Below, in pieces: positions 33,251-45,600 of a stretch of 64,000 nt of DNA. Positions within the stretch are counted from its first letter, which is position 1, and every line of letters starts with the position of its first letter. The notes under the pieces are model-generated. The model worked only from the letters and a program-made list of their open reading frames with translations, searched no databases and was not told the DNA's origin. Origin of the DNA: Liolophura sinensis (lineage: Eukaryota; Mollusca; Polyplacophora; Chitonida; Chitonidae); the NCBI RefSeq assembly GCF_032854445.1, contig NC_088297.1, forward strand, positions 1,714,639-1,778,638. The letters are read 5' to 3'. The position numbers were made by a program, and so were the translations under genes.

Positions 33251-33970
33251 ATCACTTTTTATCTTTTCGATAAAAAAAACTCCATGACGTGGAAGAGGAA
33301 ACACTTGTTTTACATGTATAATGTTTCAGTTTGAGACTGGCGATATAACGCCATGTACATGTAGTATACAAATACATTCCTGCGTCAGGCAACAATGAAG
33401 GGGGACGTCATACGTAATGCCTTCATGAATATTCCATACTTCATGTAATGGTTCCATGTATAAATGAAGAGTTCAGCCACAAAATCGGACAAACGTCATT
33501 CATGGTAGGATGTTGAAAAGTTGAATTCACAGGAGTTTGAACTTTTTCTATCAATTTGTTTTTGCTCCGTCCGTGATGGCTTACTTTTGTACACTTACCA
33601 TCATATGCCTGTATTCCTAAAAACAGGAGTTAAATGCACAATTTACTTGGATTCATTCTAAGAAACTGAATTGGATTTATAGGTATTTTTTTGGCCTAAA
33701 GTAAAACGTATGTGGAATCTGCAGTGGGGTATCCATAACAACCCGACTGATGGTGCTTACTTCATACAGCGCATGCGCGCGTGTTCCACTTTCTTCATGC
33801 CACATACATCGTTGCCAGGACCAGCAAATTTTGTACAGAAATCTTGAACAAAACATAGGCATCTGGGGTCACGGTAATGAGTCTGTTTTTGCTTCTGTTT
33901 TCCCTCTCCAGCCATACACGGCACAGTCAGCCTGTCACATTTGGATAGTTGTAGATTTCCCCAAGAGCCC
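33251..33970. other. Unassigned, downstream of fucosyltransferase
   Basis: Probably 3' UTR and intergenic DNA. No clear polyadenylation signal was singled out and no other feature recognised. Confidence 0.3.
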
Positions 33971-33974
33971 AGTT

Positions 33975-34018
33975 TCATTCCACCATAATGCTGGCCGCCG
34001 TCAGTGTGAAAATTGCTT
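33975..34018 (+). mobile_element. SINE body fragment
   Basis: CACCATAATGCTGGCCGCCG followed by a short degenerate stretch. Confidence 0.5.
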
Positions 34019-34103
34019 CAAATCTGAATATTAACATGTCTAAGGGGCACAACTTTGCCCATACCTTCGACTTACCTCCCTTTGAGCTATGTTGTAAACG
34101 ATT

Positions 34104-34330
34104 GTTTATTTATTTATTTTTTTTTATTGGTATTTTACATCGCACCCGAGAACTGTTCACTTATACGACGGTGGACAGCATTACGGTGGGAGAAAAGAGG
34201 GCTCGGGGAAGCAGAATGCCATTTGCAGGATGCTGGCAGATCATGTAAGACCGGAATGAATGCAAGCATGACCAGAACTTAAACTCACAGCGACCGCGTT
34301 GGATAGGCTTCTGGGTCAATGCACCGCGGA
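34104..34330 (-). mobile_element. tRNA-derived SINE, diverged, head partly present
   Basis: TTTATTTATTTATTTT tail, TTACATCGCACCCGAGAACT, ACTTATACGACGGTGGACAG, then AACTCACAGCGACCGCGTTG and GGGTCAATGCACCGCG from the tRNA-like head. Confidence 0.75.
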
Positions 34331-35517
34331 ATTCTTCTTCCTTTTCATAGTTTCAGTTAACTGCAGTGCTGTTCTAAAATTCTATCCAGGAATTGCCTAA
34401 AACCTCGGATTGAACATTATCGACCTTCCAGAAAAATTTTCGAAACAGTTGTTATCAAATGCCGTGCGATGTATCCATAAGCTATCACACGTGGTAACGA
34501 TCTCATTTCAATAAATATGCAAATACGTACATGTGTACAATTATTTATTTTAACGGAGTTTAATGACGATAAATAATTCACCTAGCATCGGTTTGATTGA
34601 CATATTTTTCGTATAAATCTTCTTTTAACTTTGTTAAGAAATACAAATTATGTAAAAAATATCATTTCATGCATTCGAGACATATTTTTACATAATTTGC
34701 AAGGGATTAGCAGGGATATTCGTTTCAACAATGTCTATGTTTCTACTAATAGAGGACAGCATATATGTATATGTTGTTTATGAGTGTATATTATATATCA
34801 TGGTTTTTAAGCTTTAACTGAGGCTTGGTTTTCTTGGCGGATCTTTAAAATGTTTCTCTGTTTTATTTTACATTGAATGTCCTCATCATACCGAAAGCCA
34901 TTCACTGCCTTCTGTTGTAACAATGTTCTCGCCATGATATGGCTGAAATATTGCCAATGTGACGTTAAACCATAAGCATTCAACTAATGAAAGGAATTAT
35001 AAGTCTAAATCATCCATATGTGCATCTCGCTTTATAGCGGGGTGTTCTATAGGTGTACATACGCCTTATGTACAGGCATGCAACGCAGAGCAAAGGTTGT
35101 GCATTTCATACCCTGATAACTGGTAATTGAGTGCAGTCCCATGTATTAAAAACGTGCGGACATTCTACTGTACTGAAGGTATTGCATTCTAATTCTCTAT
35201 TCAGCGATCGTCGACATTGTCCAGGCGAAGATTTTGTTAAAAAAGATCAATATTTCCACATGCAAGATGGTTCTCTTTTATGTTAATCGATGATGATCCA
35301 TACTCATAGTGGTAGGTAATGGTATCAATTTCATTACACCATCAGAAAATTTGAGGCCAACGTGACAGGTAGACGACTGCTATTACAAATCGTAAGAACA
35401 TCCGAAATTTTAAAAAAGGAAAAACATTCTTGTATACTGTTACCTCACCCACCCCCAACCCCCACCCCACCCCCTCTTCACCCTCACTCAGGGGGTTCAG
35501 TAGACGGCAGAAGTATG
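34331..35517. other. Unassigned; one SINE-like fragment
   Basis: 34922-34985 (ATGGCTGAAATATTGCCAAT, GTGACGTTAAACCATAAGC) is the counterpart of 11883-11940. A C-rich stretch lies at 35443-35480. No gene recognised. Confidence 0.4.
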
Positions 35518-35754
35518 CTAGTCGTCGCCGAGGAAGGCGTTATTCACAATCCAACTGGTCTCGCCATCTTTCTCAGTAGTGATACTTTTTGTTTTCTTGT
35601 TAGCAGGTGCAAATCCATGTTCTGCCTCATTCCCTTCGTCCGGTTGGGTTTGTTGTGATGTTTGGTTTCCGGTCCATCCGTACCCCGGCTGATGAGTGCG
35701 ATTCATATATACGGGCGGGCGATTAAACTTAGTAATTTCAACATCTCCTTTGTT
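35518..35754 (-). CDS. Probable last exon (cytoplasmic tail) of the metalloprotease gene
   Basis: Open frame of 78 codons preceded by a long polypyrimidine tract and CAACAAAG acceptor, ending GACGACTAG. The peptide begins NKGDVEITKFNRPPVYMNRT and ends TSWIVNNAFLGDD: hydrophilic, no cysteines, tail-like. Phase 0 entry fits the donor at 39504 (GAT/GTAAGC) or the weaker one at 39582 after the transmembrane exon of the upstream protease. I infer that it supplies that protein's cytoplasmic tail across a 3.7-kb intron. Alternatively it is the end of another, otherwise unseen gene. Confidence 0.5.
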   Translation of the reverse strand, partial: NKGDVEITKFNRPPVYMNRTHQPGYGWTGNQTSQQTQPDEGNEAEHGFAPANKKTKSITTEKDGETSWIVNNAFLGDD

Positions 35755-36004
35755 CTTTGTTGAAAAAATAAAGAAAACAAAAGACAATTAAAAAAGCAAC
35801 ATATAAAATAAAAACAAATCAGGTAATGTTACATATTTCCCGCATAAACAGTAACATTTACATGCATGTGTAATGCACGTCAAGGAGTGATATTTCCGTC
35901 AGTTATAAGTCTCCTACAGAGAGGGCACATTAATGTCTAACCTCAATCAGATATGCAAAACATTCATTTAAATGTACATTTGGGAAAACAAGTTCACAGC
36001 AGTT

Positions 36005-36205
36005 GGTGTTTAACGCAACTCCCAGGAGGTTTTTTTACTTGAGAGAGGTTTATGGGTAAAAATAGCAACCGACCTTTGCCAACCCCCTTCGCGGCAGCCG
36101 AAACAGCGGGAGATGGATTCGAACACTCGACCCCAATAGTCAGGGGTCTGAGAGTCGCCGCTGACCAGCGCTATAATCCTCTAGCTCATGCACCATCGCT
36201 ATGGC
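36005..36205 (-). mobile_element. tRNA-derived SINE of a third type
   Basis: On the minus strand GGGGCCATAGCGATGGTGCA opens a tRNA-like head. A B-box region GTGTTCGAATCCATC follows. Confidence 0.5.
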
Positions 36206-36569
36206 CCCAGACCTTCGTAAGCTAAAAACCGGACCCCAGCTAAATATCTCAGGTGAATATCCAGTTAAAAATGCAAAGCAAAGCGCATTTAGCATGAATC
36301 AGGGTACAATGTTCAATACACAATGCAATCAGCGTAGTGATAAATCATGCTTTTCAAAGCTAAGTGAACACACGGTCACACCGAATGCAGACGTCACAGG
36401 TAGGTAATATCCTAATGTAAGCCTGGGTGATTCAAGGCCGCCTTAATGTGGGTTATAAATGCGAGTGTAATATGTATGTATGTATCCTGCGGGTTTTACA
36501 TCGTATTGTACAAGTTTTGCTCTCATATGGCTACGAAGAGTCATTCGTTGTACATACACAGCCCCATAA

Positions 36570-36790
36570 TGTGTCTTCTCGAGTCCATGCAGCTGAAGTG
36601 CTGCCGCCACTGAAGTATTATGCATCTGACACCAGACACGACAATCCACCCAGTCACAATAATCATACTAACACCGGGCCTACTAGTCATGTATCCCTGC
36701 TCTAACCTCTCAGTGCTGAGGGACAAGCGAGGCAGCAACAAGAAACATTTTTAAAGTCGTTGATATGAGAAGACCTGGGCCATATACAAC
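36570..36790 (-). mobile_element. Interspersed repeat (GTGACTGGGTGGGGTGTCAT family)
   Basis: CTGCCGCCACTGAAGTATTA, CCACCCAGTCACAATAATCA and AACCTCTCAGTGCTGAGGGA, the reverse of blocks seen at 6060-6330. Confidence 0.6.
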
Positions 36791-37134
36791 CCGGGATAAT
36801 AGTTTATTTACTTTATATCTTTTTTTTCTCTTTTCCTCGATGGATATACAGCGTATTCAGCAATTCGCGATGGTGTCATCAATGAGGCTTTATGTGCGTC
36901 AGTTGTAATGCAGTAGCTGTACCATTGCAGTGGCTTCACGTATGACGTCATCTTTTCTTGTGTTCTCCGGTACGAAAAGTGACCTTTGTCACAAGAAACC
37001 ACAGTTGTTGACTGCATGCATTGTAAAATGTACATTCAATAAGAACAAATGTACTTGCGACTTTCAGCGTGCTCAGTCTGCGTTACACCATTGCATAGTT
37101 TCACATTATATCACATTTCTTACTTAACAGAGTG

Positions 37135-38515
37135 CACCTCTACATCTTGTCACTGTCACTCATTCCTAATACCCCAGTGGGTTCATGTTTAGTACTGACA
37201 TGTCACAGTATGCCTCCACAAGGTCTCACTGTCAATCCCTAATACCCCAGTGGTATCATGTTCAATACTGGCATAGCAAATTACACCTCCACAAGGTCTC
37301 ACTGTCAATCCCTAATACCCCAGCGGGTTCATGTTCAATACTGGCATAGCAAATTACACCTCCACAAGGTCTCACTGTCAATCCCTAATACCCCAGTGGT
37401 ATCATGTTCAATACTGGCATAGCAAATTACACCTCCACAAGGTCTCACTGTCAATCCCTAATACCCCAGCGGGTTCATGTTCATCACTGGCACAGCAAAT
37501 TACACCCCCACAAGGACTCACTGTCACTCCCTAATACCCCAGCGGGTTCATGTTTAGTACTGACATATCACAGTCCACCTCCACAAGGACTCACCGTCAC
37601 CCTCCTCCACAAGGACTCACCGTCACTCCCTAATACCCCAGTGGGTTCATGTTTAGTACTGACATATCACAGTACACCTCCGCAAGAACTCACTGTCACT
37701 CCCTAATACCCCAGTGGGTTCATGTTTAATATTGACATATCACAGTACACCTCCACAAGGACTCACCGTCACTCCCTAATACCCCAGTGGGTTCATGTTT
37801 AATATTGACAGAGCACAGTACACCTCCACAAGGACTCACTGTCACTCTTTAATATCCCAGTGGGTTCACTTGTAATACTGACAAATCACGGTACACCTCC
37901 AGAAGGACTCACCGTCACTCCCTAATACCCCAGTGGGTTTATGTTCAATACTGACACAGCACAGTACACCTCCACAAGGACTCACTGTCACTCCCTAATA
38001 CCCCAGTGGGTTCATGTTTAATATTGACAGAGCACAGTACACCTCCACAAGGACTCACTGTCACCCTCTAATACCCCAGTGGGTTTATGTTCAATACTGA
38101 CACAGCACAGTACACCTCCACAAGGACTCACTGTCACTCTTTAATATCCCAGTGGGTTCACTTGTAATACTGACAAATCACGGTACACCTCCAGAAGGAC
38201 TCACTGTTACTCCCTAATACCCCAGTGGGTTTATGTTTAGTACTGACATATCACAGTACACCTCCACAAGGACTCACTGTCACCCTCTAATACCCCAGTG
38301 GGTTTATGTTCAATACTGACACAGCACAGTACACCTCCACAAGGACTCACTGTCACTCTTCAATATCCCAGTGGGTTCACTTGTAATACTGACAAATCAC
38401 GGTACACCTCCAGAAGGACTCACTCTTACTCCCTAATACCCCAGTGGGTTCGTGTTTAATACTGACATAGCACAGTACACCTTTACGTGGACTGGCTGTC
38501 ACTTAATACTATCCC
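37135..38515. repeat. Satellite-like array, about 19 copies of a 73-bp unit
   Basis: The unit reads CCCTAATACCCCAGTGGGTT, CATGTTTAGTACTGACAT, CACAGTACACCTCCACAAGG, ACTCACTGTCACT. A diverged subtype (TTTAATATCCCAGTGGGTTC with CACGGTACACCTCCAGAAGG) recurs at about 37841, 38133 and 38352, that is 4 then 3 units apart. This indicates duplication of multi-unit blocks. One unit near 37600 is a partial duplicate. ORFs across it are by-products. Confidence 0.95.
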
Positions 38516-39432
38516 AGTGGGTTTATGTATACTATTGGTATCGTCTTGACTGAAGAGTGCACACCACGAACGAGTTACGTCATACATGTAGCAACTGCGA
38601 CGATATGGTGGACTCCGCTGAAATGCAGCAAGGTAAACAGTGCAGTATCCCAATTTTTTTTCGTGGTGGGGGTCGGGGGGGTCGGGGGGAGTGCGACCGG
38701 AGTTATTTCCATTTGTAATGCGCTTGAACCATGTGAACAAACCCTCATAGTAAATCTTTTAAGTAATACACTCGTACCATGACCAAACAGGTCTCAAGAA
38801 GCGTGTGGGCCTGGGGAGCGTGGGGCACTGCACTTGTAAACGTGGGGCACTGGGCTTGAGAGCGTGGGGCACTGAGCTTGTGAACGTGCGTGTGAATTGG
38901 GATTGGGGATGCCTTCATTGAGAGGAGGTGTAACGGTTGCAGCATTCGGGTGCTTATACTACCATTAGCTAACGGAAAACTCAGCAGCTAACCCAAGTGG
39001 TTGTACGCTGAATTTGGAATCTGGAGTTGCGAGTTCAAATCCTCTCGCAGAGGAATACCATAGTCTTTATGCGAAGTGTTTTTTTACGGACATTTTATGT
39101 TTCAATCAGTTTACGTTCCTCTTTCCTGTTTATTTTCTCTTGTTTTTCCGGTAAGCATTTGTGTGACAATGCTATGAATGTAAATCCAGAGGATCCTAAG
39201 TGGGAACATTGCCTGCCTAAATAAGACAGAGCAAAGCTATCTATGACTGTTTTCGTATCGCAAATACGTTCTTCCCAAATACTGCATGGTAATACGAGTT
39301 AATGAATGTGTTTGTTTTTTCCACACCTTTAAACCGGCTTGAGTAGGCTGGAAACGTTGAGCTAATGTATTCCCTAAACGCAATTGTGTACACAAGATGT
39401 GTACCACGGGCACACATTTTTGTGTCAAATTT
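38516..39432. other. Unassigned; G-rich tract and tRNA-like relic
   Basis: 38664-38690 is G-rich (GGTGGGGGTCGGGGGGGTCG). Near 38985-39055 a SINE-like head ends GTTGCGAGTTCAAATCCTCT. On the minus strand AATAAA at 39134-39129 is a possible polyadenylation signal if exon 17 of the protease is terminal. Confidence 0.35.
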
Positions 39433-39695
39433 TTACAGGAACGTTGATGACGTGTAGCGTGCATCATTTTTCAATTGTGTACATGTGATACACATCTTGC
39501 TTACATCGTGAGCTAACGAAATTAAGTTTACAAAATGGTGAACATTTGATTCTGAGAGCATCTGATTAATTTTAAGCCTGACCGAAATCGTATCCATTGG
39601 ATCCTTAGGTTGCCTTCGGCATTTCACCAGACAACAAGCAAGAGCTGGGGCTAAGACGAGCAACACCAACATTCCGGCTATGATACCAGCCCATT
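39433..39695 (-). CDS. Protease exon 17: transmembrane helix
   Basis: After acceptor TTTTTTTCTCTACAG it encodes [20 protein letters not shown], then [15 protein letters not shown]: one membrane span with a basic stop-transfer. The frame runs to a stop at 39433. A good donor at 39504 (GAT/GTAAGC) would instead end it at 39505 and lead in phase to the exon at 35754. Confidence 0.85.
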
Positions 39696-42600
39696 CTGTA
39701 GAGAAAAAAAACAACGAATATCAGCCTAACGCCGGGAACACTGGCTATGTTAAAACATGCACGTGGGGTTTTGTAGTGTAAAGCCCAACATTTCTTTTTC
39801 GACACAAGATTTTCAAATATCGTTCACTGGTGCACGGCAAACATTTGTGATCAGTTTTTGTTTTAACATTTCAAAAACTGAATACGGTAATAAGACACGT
39901 TCAACGTCATGTGACGGCAAAAAAGCTCGCTCCAGCCGTCATTGTGTCTACAATCACACAACACTATAATCGATGCCGATTGGTTGGTGTGTACGGCAAA
40001 CATCTTATGGAGATTTGGATTGCAAGTAGACGGCGAAATCTGGCTTACTAGTTTTTATTTTTTTGTTTTTGTTTTTTTTTTGCTACCGAGCAAGATGAAC
40101 CTTTAGACGCAGTTTTTCCTCTGAGGAATTGTTGTTGTGGCTACTCGCACAGGAGTAAATGTAGAGAATTTTTTTTGCTGCAGACATTGTGGAATCCAAT
40201 TTTCAGCAACAAATGCTACATCAGTGTGCGACGGGCTTTAGGCTGTCCATGCCATACTATGAACTCTGAGCCTAGTCTCACAAAGATGTCTTAGTGACAT
40301 ACAAAACATATCGTACGACAAATGTGCCATAAAAAGTGTCGTACATCGCTTTGTAAAACTGGACCTGCTGACATTTGCCACGTCGCCCTTTAATATAGGA
40401 CCTTTATGGAGCCACACTTTTGTTTAAGCTACGCATTAGGTCTCAATCATACAAAGCAATCCTAACCAGTAGCTTTTCACAAAGCGAACAAAGGCTCTAA
40501 GTGAAATGTTATTCTTCTTAAATCGGCATTAAATCATTAGTTGATTTAGTTTTTGATGTCATACATCAGTATTTTGAAAAGCACATAACTGCTGGGGCTG
40601 GGAGTGGGGAAAACGGGGGGGGGGGGGGGGGTTGGAATTGACACACCAGCTGACTTAAACCCGCTTGTAGAAATGTATCCAACCCAATGACCTCGAATCT
40701 GTCTTGAACTTAAGCCGTAGTCACAATTTTAAAACAGTTAACTAGTCTAAAATTGTGACGAATTTCAGGAATTTTTATGTTAATACAGAGTGCTGGATTA
40801 CACCTTCCTGAGAAAAATGAGAACTTACGTTCCTATTGAAGTCTTAGGTCTACGAGCTTTCTGATTCTGCGACTAGGGCCCATATTTATCAAATGTCTTA
40901 AAACTCAATTCAAACACAGCCACAATTAAAACGATTCCCTCTATAAGTTTATAATTTCTTTATTGATTTATTTTACAGTGGAGCGATGTGTGAACCATAA
41001 TTTGAGTTCTTTCTTCTAAAATGATTTTAAGCATATGCAATTTATGACTTAAGTCTTAAGTTGTTTGATGAATTTGCGCCCAGGGGCCTATTTTACAAAG
41101 CTACCCTCAAGAGGCCTCAACCGCATCAGCCATGCTAATATATGCCTTCACCATATTTTGTCAGTTCGAGACCGCTTTGTAAATGAGGGCACGAATAGTC
41201 TGTGTACAGTAACGCACCTTTCCCCATAAGTGAGCTTTTGTGTACTGGCATAAAGAAGGTTTAAAACTTGCAACAAATGACAATACCTGAAATGAATGCA
41301 TTAATTTAACTGAAGCGTTTGTTTAGGTATAATCTCAGACTGTAGCTAGTAAAATATAATATATTACCTCCCCAAGGAAATGTATCTGGGTTCACTTCGT
41401 CGGTTGTTGTGGTTGAAGGTACAGTTGTCGCTGGTTGAGTTGCACTTTCTGTTGCTGTGGACATAGTTGTAGCTGATCGAGTTATACTTGCTGTAGCTGT
41501 AGGCGCTGCTGTCGTGGCTGTTGGATTATAGGTTGTTGTTGAGAGAACAGTTGTTGGAGATTTCGACACGGTAATTGTAGTTGGTGGAGTTTTGATCGCT
41601 GTTGACGGAATGGCTTCCGTTGTTTTTGGTGCGGTTGTTCTCGAAGGAACGTTCGCAGTTGTGGTTGGTTGTGTTGCATTTGCTTCATAGCAGGTCTTGC
41701 AACACACTTCTAAACTATCAGGGTTAGCACAATCACTAATGGAGCAGTCTTCAGCCCAGTCGCCGTATTGACAATCTGGGTGGTAAAGCAAAGATTTAGC
41801 ATTATCACTGACAATCAACAATAACGTTTCGTTCTTTTCACGAAAAACGGAAAATGAAATTGAATACATCCCACAATCCTCTTGGTACGAAAACATTTTT
41901 ACATGACTACGGCATTTTTCTCATTGGATTATTATTTAAATTCTTCCTTGTACGAATTAAAACTGAAACTTTTTATTTGAAAAATCATCAGTATTAGCAA
42001 TTTCCTAAAATAAATTTATATACTTACTGGGGATACCGGATTGTATAGAAGGACAGGACTCACAGCACCTTTGGCTGAAATCTTCGCGGTAGCAGGCGAC
42101 ACGGAGAAACTGAATCACCTCCGCGCATGTCATGTCCACTTCTCCGATGATACCCGTATATTCCCCAAACGGACAGGACGCTTTCAATGTAAAATGAATG
42201 TGCAAACTATAAACCATGTTTGTTTGTTTGTTAGAGTGTTAGATGTGCATTTCAGCATTATTTCATGGAATTTAACAGTCGCTTACCTTGTACATCCGGG
42301 GCTTCAGCACTGTACACGCATGCGCCACTCTCACACCACTGAAATAACAATGAATATCGACTCATGTACACAAAGAGTAGAAAAAAAATAGCGGAACTTC
42401 GTTTATTTACTAAGTTGGTGTTTTAGGCAGCTCTCTTTTTTTGTCCCTTATGTGACTGCGATAGATGTGATCAGGATGTATGAGAAACCCTATGGAGAAA
42501 TCATACGGGCACACCCTTCGGAGAAAACATAATAGCATATCCTATGTAGAAAGCATAATGCCACACCCTATGGAGAAAGCATATTGCCACATTCTATGGA

Positions 42601-45600
42601 GAAGGCGGTCCACTGTGGTTTGTTGTCACTCAGAGGGTATCGGGGACGTCGCATTCATATCTATCCCTTGATATAGTTCGCTTCAAAATCAATTTGACGA
42701 GTGCTTTCATAGATCTACATGAACATGCAATTAAAAGCTATGTATGTGTGTTACGTGATAAAATTCTGACGTGAAGTCACTTGTTAGATAAGGCATCCAC
42801 CTTTCTCAAAGTTCCAAAATGTGTTTTGTTTTGTATTAAACAAAAATGCAAAAAAATAAATCCAGCTATTTTTGTGGAAAGTTTTTTTCATGGACTTTCA
42901 TCTGACATATATTTCACGGCAATGTTTTCTTTACCTTTAATAGGTCGAGACCGAGGACAACATTGGGACATACAGATGGCATTGTCCCAGGGACAGGAGC
43001 TCAGGTGTAAGGCATCTAAGGATAGGTACTATGACGTACTTATTCATTTTTATCGTTTTCTTAAGTTTCTTGATTTATTTCTCTATTTATTTATTTATTG
43101 TAGATTAACGTCACATCCATGACCTGTTCACTTATATGGCGGCAGTAAGTTTCTACGGTGGAAGAATAAACCACGAACCTTTGGCAAGCTAGTTAGAAAC
43201 TTCCCCATCTGTGGTGTACTTATAGCACGCTATACCCGTGAAAGGCACGAGTTGTTTAACAAGCGTGTGAACAGCTAAAGTAACATTGTGTTGGAAACAA
43301 AAACACACTCCCAATAAAGGATGGATTATTTCAGTGTGTTTCTGGGACACTGGAAGCAAATAAAGAGAACAACCCTACCTTATTCGGGCCACACGACGTG
43401 CCCCGAGCCGGTACTGTCTTCCCACACCTATCTGTTCCCGGAATGGAACAGAACATACCCCCACATAACTCCGGGTACGAGGCCTCGCTGTAAAGGCTCT
43501 GTTGTGTAGACACAGAAACATTTATTCTTTCACGATGGAGAATAAATATGAAAGAAAGTAGTTTATACATACAAATATATCTGTTATAAAACTTTATAAC
43601 TCAGAAGAACCCCTGATTGCCCGGTATACAAATGTATGGGACACTCCTCCATCTCGCTTTCCAACATGTTTACATTTCTCCGTGTCGCAGTGTAGCTAAC
43701 GGACTGTCCTTACCCCACGCTACACCCTCTTGGGCTAATCAAGTCGATCTAGGTCAGATTAGGATATTTATTTTTCATTTATTTATTTGGTTGGTGTTTT
43801 ACGCCGTTCTCAAGAATATTTCACTTATACGACAGCGGCCAGCATTATGGTGGAGCCCTAGGGAAACCCGTGACCATCCGCAGGTTGCTAACAGACCTTC
43901 CCGCGTACGGCAGGAGAGGAAGCCAACATGAGCTGGACTTGAACTCACAGTGACCGTATTGGTGAAAGACTCTTGGGTCATTACGCTGCGCTAGCCAACT
44001 GAGCCACGGAGGCCCCCCAAATTAAGATACAACGTGTACATAGATGTACACAACCAGATTTAAGCCAGGCTTGTACATGTAAAAGATGTAAGCATATATA
44101 AAAAATGGTCAATTAGATAAATGTTACAGTTAGGTTTCACCATGTCTATATTGTGGTGTTAGATCTAAATGTCGAAATGAGCGCCAAGGTTACTAGCGCT
44201 CCACCACGGCACAACGAATCAGAAGCCTTCGTCCAATGCGGTGGCTGTCAACCCATTCTGGCTTTCTTTCCCACGGTAGGTGAGGAGGTTTATCACCAAG
44301 GTGTGGATATCATGAGCTTCCTCCAGGTATGCCCTGTTTCATTCCTACATAATGTTGGCCGACTTCGCATCAGTGAAATATTCTGCAGCACGACGTAAAA
44401 CACCAATTACATGAATATATTAACACCGGATGCACGGTGAAAACATTGCTGTATTCTTGAGTGTATTTTATTTATGAATTTGGTAACCTGTACCTGTAAA
44501 TATTCGTAATAAAATTTCGTGGAAGTTAATTGCTAATTGCTTTATGCGATTTTGTCCACTTCGATAGTCAATGGTTTTAGCGAGCTTTTCTTATCTCTAT
44601 TTCAATTATTCCTGATTTTAGCGAACTTTGTACTTTTTTTTTTGGTTTACTTGGATACATGTAGTTCATTAACTTTATTTACCTTATGTATAGTCTCCAT
44701 TATTTTAAACTGGAAGTTGAATGAAACACAAATATCGGAACACACGGCGTCATATATTTAATATGGAACATGATCAGCTGGCATGTTGTTATGCCAAGCA
44801 CATCAACTCTCACATGTCAACCACTGACCTTCATGTGACCTTCACCTATGCAGTTAAGATTACATCGAATGACTTTGATATTCCGCCAAACCATGCACCA
44901 TTTGCTCTCTCCTTGCCAGATTTTAAACACGTCAAACTACTGATATTTGAAATTCCTGTTTCAATTCAGTAATAAAATAGAAACCATAAGACGTTAAAGT
45001 GGTGTTTTGGAAAATAACTCAGTTAAAATACTCACCCTGCAGAACGTAGAACCATTTCCTAAGAAATACGCACACTGTGTGTCAACACCGTACTTCTGAC
45101 CCGGAGGGATTTGCAGGAGTGGGGTTAAGGCCGTGGGGTCCAGATCAGGGCTTTGGGTCAGTAGACAGTTATTGGCTTCGCTGAATGAGGCAGCAGACAG
45201 TACGTCATTATGAAAACATCCTAACAGAACGTTCTGCGCTATCTCAGACGCTTATAACATCACAAATCCATTATACTATCACTTTACACGTGAATATGCA
45301 TTTCACTTGTAAACGTCATACGAACTGACCGAAAATGTCGCATAGCTCGATTTTATATTATGAACAAATAACAACGTGACCTATAGAGCTCAACATAAAA
45401 TTCTACAATAGTGATCATCTTATCCATTTAAAAATAATTTTAGCAAACAAATAGGAGTAAGTTTGGAAATATTGTAGTGTTCAATGACCCTTCCAACGAC
45501 CCTTACGTTCTATTGGCAAACGCTTTGGTAACGCAAGGTGTTTGGGGCTGAGTTACAGCCGCCTATGGACAATTCATATGGGTCTGAGGCTATTTGCTGA

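Larger units (their letters stand above)
39696..41367 (-). other. Intron 16 of the protease with foldback elements
   Basis: No coding sequence. It holds three inverted-repeat elements (40270-40373, 40876-41093, 41089-41195), a poly-G tract near 40613-40630 and poly-T near 40060-40080. Confidence 0.6.

Noticed and set aside
37331-37706. Plus ORFs through 37.3-37.7 kb
   Set aside because: By-products of the 73-bp satellite array.
42935-42999. Candidate protease exon reading [19 protein letters not shown] on the minus strand
   Set aside because: Its phase fits neither exon 13 nor exon 14, while exon 14 at 42338-42287 joins exon 13 exactly (CGPNK-WCESGAC).
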